From Firmicutes bacterium CAG:24053_14 (GTDB lineage Bacteria > Bacillota > Clostridia > Oscillospirales > Oscillospiraceae), in contig MNSZ01000009.1 in assembly GCA_001916715.1 (NCBI GenBank), forward strand, positions 2,929-9,280: DNA of 6,352 nucleotides, written 5' to 3'. Within the stretch, counting starts at the first letter, position 1. Each line of letters opens with the position of its first letter. This document shows, piece by piece, positions 5,039-6,352 of this stretch. The notes below the pieces were generated by a model, which was not told where the DNA came from, did not search any database, and was given only the letters and a program-made list of their open reading frames with translations. A program made the translations under genes and the position numbers.

Positions 5039-6352
5039 TCATTTGCAGACTATTTTCGGCAAAAAATTCTGGCTCGTCTGCATTGCTGTGGGGATTTCCC
5101 TCTTTGGAGCCGTTTTCGCGCTTTCCAGGCGGGCGGATATGCAGAATTGCGAGCAGCGGCTGACGGGAGTAATGGAATTTATCAAGGCGCAGTCCGCCGA
5201 CTATACGAAGTACAACGATACTGCCGTTGCGAAAAGCCTTGTGCGTGAGGCTGCCGCCATCAGCGCGCTGGAGGATCTCTCCCTCGACTGCGATGAGGCG
5301 GCGCTGTCGGAGTACGCCAGAATGCTGTGGCTTACGGGCATTTCTGTGCTGGACGCGCAGGGCAATCTGGTATGCGAGTACACGGAGAATGGCACCGGCT
5401 ACGCGCAGCTTCAGTCCGGCATCAAATTGGAGCCGATCCTCAGCGTCATCGACTACCCGCAGAAGACCTATGTCAAGCGCGTGGAGCTGGGCGGGGACAA
5501 TTTTGTCAATGTTGCTGTCCACAGCTGCGCTGACGGCACGGGTGTGGTGCTGGCCTATCGCTATATCCCGGCAGAGTTTTCAGAAAAATCCGTTCTGTCC
5601 ATTCAGGACCTGTTAGATGGCTATGAGGTCAGCTCCACGGGGACTCTTCTGGTAGCGGAGGATAACCAGGTAGCGGCCTCCAACGATCCCACTCTGATCG
5701 GTATGAACATCTTTGAAAATGAACGGCTCATGTCGATCCGGAGAAGCGGCCATGCGGACAAGCTGATCCGCGTATACGCGCCGAAGGGCATCGAGCAGTG
5801 CTATGGAATGTATAGCCACGGACAGGACTATTACCTCTATGCCTATGTTCCCGCCCGTCAGGTCTATACCCTCACCGTGATGAATCTGGTGATCACGCTG
5901 GTCATGTATATCCTGATCCTGGCGCTTGTGCAGGTCTTCCGCTGGAACTCCGCAAGGGATTTCTTTATACAGCAGGAGCACTCTGAGCAAGAATACAGGA
6001 AGTCTCTCGAACAGAAAAACATCGCACTCCAGCTTGCCGTTCAGCGTGAAACCAAGGCCAATCTCGCCAAGCGGGAGTTCCTGTTTAATATGTCCCACGA
6101 CATCCGAACGCCCATGAATGCCATCATCGGCTTCACCGCGCTGGCGCAGGCGCACATCGACGACCGCGGTCAGGTAGAGGACTATCTGAAAAAGATATCC
6201 GTTTCCAGCCAGCATCTTCTGTCCCTTATCAACGATGTGCTGGATATGAGCCGCATTGAGAGCGGAAAGGTCACGCTGGAAGCAAAACCGGTGCATCTGC
6301 CGGAGCTGGTGCATGAGCTCAGGGATATCGTACAGGCCGTTGTTTCCAAAAA
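5028..6352 (+). CDS. Membrane sensor histidine kinase, partial (3' end beyond window)
   Basis: The frame is open from TTG 5028 to the window edge: 441 residues are visible and the C-terminus is missing. Residues about 14-32 form the first membrane helix. Residues about 34-280 lie outside the cell and look like a double PAS-like (dCache-type) sensor, with repeat-like strands ISVLDAQGNLV (105-115) and TLLVAEDNQVAASNDPTLIG (206-225). A second membrane helix covers about 282-304. A polar, probably coiled-coil linker leads to the HisKA dimerisation domain with NMSHDIRTPMNAIIGF; H357 is the predicted phosphorylated histidine. SLINDVLDMSRIESGK follows as the second HisKA helix. The ATP-binding domain, and any receiver domain that would make it a hybrid kinase, would lie past base 6352. 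It overlaps the lipoprotein gene by 11 nt, so the two are probably translated together. No HAMP domain is obvious. The kinase class is clear; its signal and output are unknown. Confidence 0.9.
   Translation, partial: MNSNHLQTIFGKKFWLVCIAVGISLFGAVFALSRRADMQNCEQRLTGVMEFIKAQSADYTKYNDTAVAKSLVREAAAISALEDLSLDCDEAALSEYARMLWLTGISVLDAQGNLVCEYTENGTGYAQLQSGIKLEPILSVIDYPQKTYVKRVELGGDNFVNVAVHSCADGTGVVLAYRYIPAEFSEKSVLSIQDLLDGYEVSSTGTLLVAEDNQVAASNDPTLIGMNIFENERLMSIRRSGHADKLIRVYAPKGIEQCYGMYSHGQDYYLYAYVPARQVYTLTVMNLVITLVMYILILALVQVFRWNSARDFFIQQEHSEQEYRKSLEQKNIALQLAVQRETKANLAKREFLFNMSHDIRTPMNAIIGFTALAQAHIDDRGQVEDYLKKISVSSQHLLSLINDVLDMSRIESGKVTLEAKPVHLPELVHELRDIVQAVVSK

Noticed and set aside
5613..6314. 233-codon open frame on the - strand opposite the kinase gene
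   Set aside because: The + strand frame here encodes an unmistakable HisKA domain and membrane helix; the antisense frame has no family features.
1..6352. CRISPR array, tRNA/rRNA, insertion sequence or attachment site
   Set aside because: No regularly spaced repeats, no cloverleaf or rRNA sequence, and no transposase or integrase frame or flanking terminal repeats were seen.

Overview
The window looks like chromosomal DNA from a fairly GC-rich anaerobic member of the Clostridia, most likely an Oscillospiraceae/Ruminococcaceae-type gut bacterium. The evidence is a SCIFF-peptide maturase (a family largely confined to Clostridia), a short Firmicutes-style Orn/Lys/Arg decarboxylase-like protein, a lipoprotein signal, strong GGAGG ribosome binding sites, and an HDIRTPMNAI-type histidine kinase common in that group. 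No genus can be fixed from sequence alone.

Layout. (1) Bases 44-2757, + strand: a two-gene unit. A radical SAM/SPASM maturase (scfB) is followed, with a 1-nt TGATG overlap, by a PLP-dependent Orn/Lys/Arg decarboxylase-family protein. It ends at a strong hairpin terminator at 2803-2844. (2) Bases 2890-3840, - strand, convergent with the first unit: a lone type IV prepilin-like protein with a textbook class III leader. Its best promoter (TTGAAA-17-TATAAT, 4049-4021) predicts a structured 5' leader of about 174 nt. (3) Bases 3841-4216: a divergent regulatory region holding both promoters, a GC-rich palindrome and a smaller dyad. (4) Bases 4217-6352, + strand: a family 3 solute-binding lipoprotein overlaps by 11 nt a membrane histidine kinase that starts at TTG 5028 and runs off the right edge after its HisKA domain.

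How the genes may work together. The first unit is the modification end of a ranthipeptide (SCIFF) locus. Its precursor peptide is not in the window and would be expected just to the left. The decarboxylase-like gene may simply be a co-transcribed housekeeping gene. The lipoprotein and kinase have no ABC permease or ATPase beside them in the window and are translationally coupled, which suggests a sensory module: an extracellular ligand-binding lipoprotein that reports to a kinase with its own extracellular sensor domain. The pseudopilin has no pilus-assembly genes near it here.

The most interesting points are the lipoprotein/kinase pair, a His in place of the usual ligand-amine-binding Asp in that lipoprotein, the structured pilin leader with two mutually exclusive pairings, and the palindrome between the divergent promoters. 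Nothing seen clearly proves a wholly new system.
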